A stretch of DNA of 64,000 nucleotides, taken from assembly GCA_963814095.1 (NCBI GenBank), contig CAWFBT010000001.1, positions 124,001 through 188,000 of the forward strand. Reading direction: 5' to 3'. This document shows, piece after piece, positions 62,481 through 64,000 of this stretch. The translations under genes and the position numbers were made by a program. Position 1 is the first letter of the stretch. Every line of letters begins with the position of its first letter. Under the pieces are notes generated by a model. It did no database searches. It was given only the letters and a program-made list of their open reading frames with translations, and was not told the origin of the DNA. The DNA comes from JACVRW01 sp963814095. GTDB taxonomy: Bacteria; Actinomycetota; Thermoleophilia; Solirubrobacterales; Thermoleophilaceae.

Positions 62481-64000
62481 ATGCACGACATCGCCCAGTT
62501 CCTCGCGCAGCACCCGCCGTTCGACACGCTCGACGAGGCGACGCTCGAGCAGGTCGCGGGCTCGGCGGAGGTCGAGTTCTACGCCGGCGGGGCGGCGATC
62601 CTCGAGAGCGCCGAGGCGACCTCGCGCTTCGCCTACGTGATCCGCCGGGGCGCCGTCGAGCTGCTCGTCGACGGCCGCCTCCACGACGTGCTCACCGAGG
62701 GCGAGATGTTCGCGTTCGCCTCGCTGCTGCAGGACGCCCCGCTCGGCTTCGTCGCGCGCGCGGCCGAGGACACGCTCGCCTACCGCTTCCCGGAGGAGGC
62801 GATCCTCCCGGTGCTCGAGCGCCCGGCGGCGGTGCGCTTCGTGGTCCGCTCGCTGTCGAGGGACGTCCACCTGCTCACCCGGGCCGAGGAGCCGGCGGTG
62901 CCGTCTGCGGGCGGCAGGCGGGTCAGCGAGCTGATGCGCGCCCCGGCCCTCGTCTGCCCGCCGGAGACGGGGGTTCAGGACGCCGCGCGCCGGATGGCCG
63001 AGGCCGGTGCGAGCTGTGTGCTCGTCGACCTCGGCGAGCGGATCGGGATCGTGACCGACCGCGATCTGCGCACCCGCGTGGTGGCGGAGGGGGCCGGGGG
63101 CGACACACCGATCTCCGACGTGATGAGTGCGCCGGCATGGACGGTCACGGCCGACCGCACGGGCACCGAGGCGCTGCTCGAGATGCTCGACCACGGCATC
63201 CGCCACCTGCCGGTGCTCGGACCCGGCGGGGCGCTCCTCGGGGTGCTCGACGACGTCGACCTGATGGCGAGCGAGCGGCGCGCCCCGTTCCGCCTGCGCG
63301 CCCAGATCGCGCGCGGGACCGACCAGGCAGAGGTGGCCGCGGCGGCCAAGCGGCTCCCCGCGACCGTGATCGCCCTGCACGACGGGGACGTCCCGGCGGC
63401 CGCGATCAGTCGCATGATGGCCGGCATCCACGACACGATCGTGCGCCGCCTGATCGAGCTCGCGCACGATGACCTCGGCGCGCCGCCGGTGCCCTACACG
63501 TGGCTCGCCACCGGCAGCTACGGACGCCGCGAGCCGTTCCCGAGCTCGGACATCGACTCGGCGATGGCATGGGAGGGGGAGGGCGACGACCCCGACCTGC
63601 GTGCGCTGCTCGCCGCCCTGGCGGAGCGTGTGAACGAGGGCCTGACGGCGGCCGGCTTTCAGGTGGACCCGCAGGGAGCCTGGCCGGCAGGCCGCTCTTC
63701 ACTCGCTCGATCGGAGACTGGGAGCACGCGCTCGCCGCCTGGAGCCGCGATCCCGACCAGGGGCGCGGGCTGATCCTGATGTCGGTGGTGATGGAGAGCG
63801 ACGCCGTCTGGGGCTCGACGGCGCTCGCGAAGCGGATCGCCGATGCGGCCGCCCGGGCGCCCGGGCGCGAGCAGCTGGCCACCCGGCTGCGCGCCGCGGC
63901 GCTGGCCGAGCGGCCCCCGACGGGCTTCTTCCGCGACTTCGTGCTGCACTCGACCGGCGAGCGCCGCGGAGTGCTCGACATCAAGCGCGGCGGGTTGCTG
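62481..64000 (+). CDS. cNMP-binding / CBS / DUF294 nucleotidyltransferase-like protein (partial, -1 frameshift near 63679)
   Basis: From ATG 62481; cut by the window end. Cyclic-nucleotide-type domain (MHDIAQFLAQHPPFDTLDEATLEQVAGSAEVEFYAGGAAIL, about 1-120), CBS pair (RVSELMRAPALVCPPETGVQDAARRMAEAG and ISDVMSAPAWTVTADRTGTEALLEMLDHGIRHLPVLG), then DUF294 with TWLATGSYGRREPFPSSDIDSAMAW (GSxxRxE...DxD of nucleotidyltransferases, GlnD-like). Near 63679 one base is missing; restoring it gives LAGRPLFTRSIGDWEHALAAWSRDPDQGRGLILMSVVMESDAVWG and on to the edge. In other genomes such proteins are linked to transporters and signal transduction. Confidence 0.88.

Overview
The window is high-GC bacterial DNA with heavy GTG/TTG start use, genes packed by 4-nt (ATGA/GTGA) or 1-nt (TGATG) overlaps, Cys-anchored lipoproteins and an F420-type reductase. 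Together with the exported repeat protein at 18520-19119, a family I associate with Thermoleophilia (Solirubrobacterales and relatives), this suggests a soil actinobacterium of that class. The assignment is inference; there is no rRNA or tRNA gene here to confirm it.

Layout. (1) 1-14.1 kb is loosely packed: an envelope-stress module (DUF2273-like membrane peptide, ECF sigma factor, and a protein joining an anti-sigma zinc motif to an Asp23 domain), a small zinc-ribbon operon beside a divergent winged-helix regulator, a LuxR regulator, an FAD oxidoreductase, an F420-type reductase, a CBS-MgtE magnesium transporter and a VIT1-like metal transporter. Between them lie long gaps, a broken aldo/keto reductase, a LuxR-HTH scrap and a transposase scrap, as in an accessory or decaying region. 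(2) 14.1-23.4 kb: SemiSWEET/TetR pair with a perfect palindromic operator, a secreted helical-repeat protein next to a two-component system, an iron-uptake pair (EfeO-like lipoprotein plus FTR1 permease) behind a DtxR/IdeR-like box, and a trypsin-like protease. (3) 23.4-36.8 kb: a complete-looking inositol operon: LacI regulator, promoter and palindromic operator, then iolE, ABC transporter (binding protein, permease, ATPase), two Gfo/Idh dehydrogenases, an RmlD-like SDR, iolC, iolD, iolB and iolA, almost all translationally coupled. The DKGP aldolase (iolJ) is not in the window.

(4) 36.8-40.8 kb: SigJ-type sigma factor with its epimerase partner, a Rho-N-like basic protein, a HAD phosphatase and an SGNH hydrolase. 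(5) 40.9-48.6 kb: a molybdenum-hydroxylase operon (FAD, 2Fe-2S and a large subunit split into two ORFs) with MoxR ATPase, VWA protein and amidohydrolase, controlled by a divergent FCD-GntR gene. A ~98-bp hairpin-bearing repeat lies at both outer convergent ends of this block. (6) 48.7-55 kb: quinone oxidoreductase, two divergent alkaline-phosphatase-superfamily proteins (one a canonical sulfatase, one with Thr replacing the catalytic Cys), asparaginase, GFA and HD proteins. (7) 55-64 kb: an apparent operon APC permease - aldehyde dehydrogenase - glycine-betaine-type ABC transporter, with a divergent cNMP/CBS/DUF294 signalling protein cut by the window end. One 10-bp palindrome occurs at both ends of this block.

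Seven otherwise conserved genes are interrupted by single-base indels (eight +1, one -1). The even spread across unrelated intact-looking operons points to uncorrected sequence error, but this cannot be settled from one sequence.
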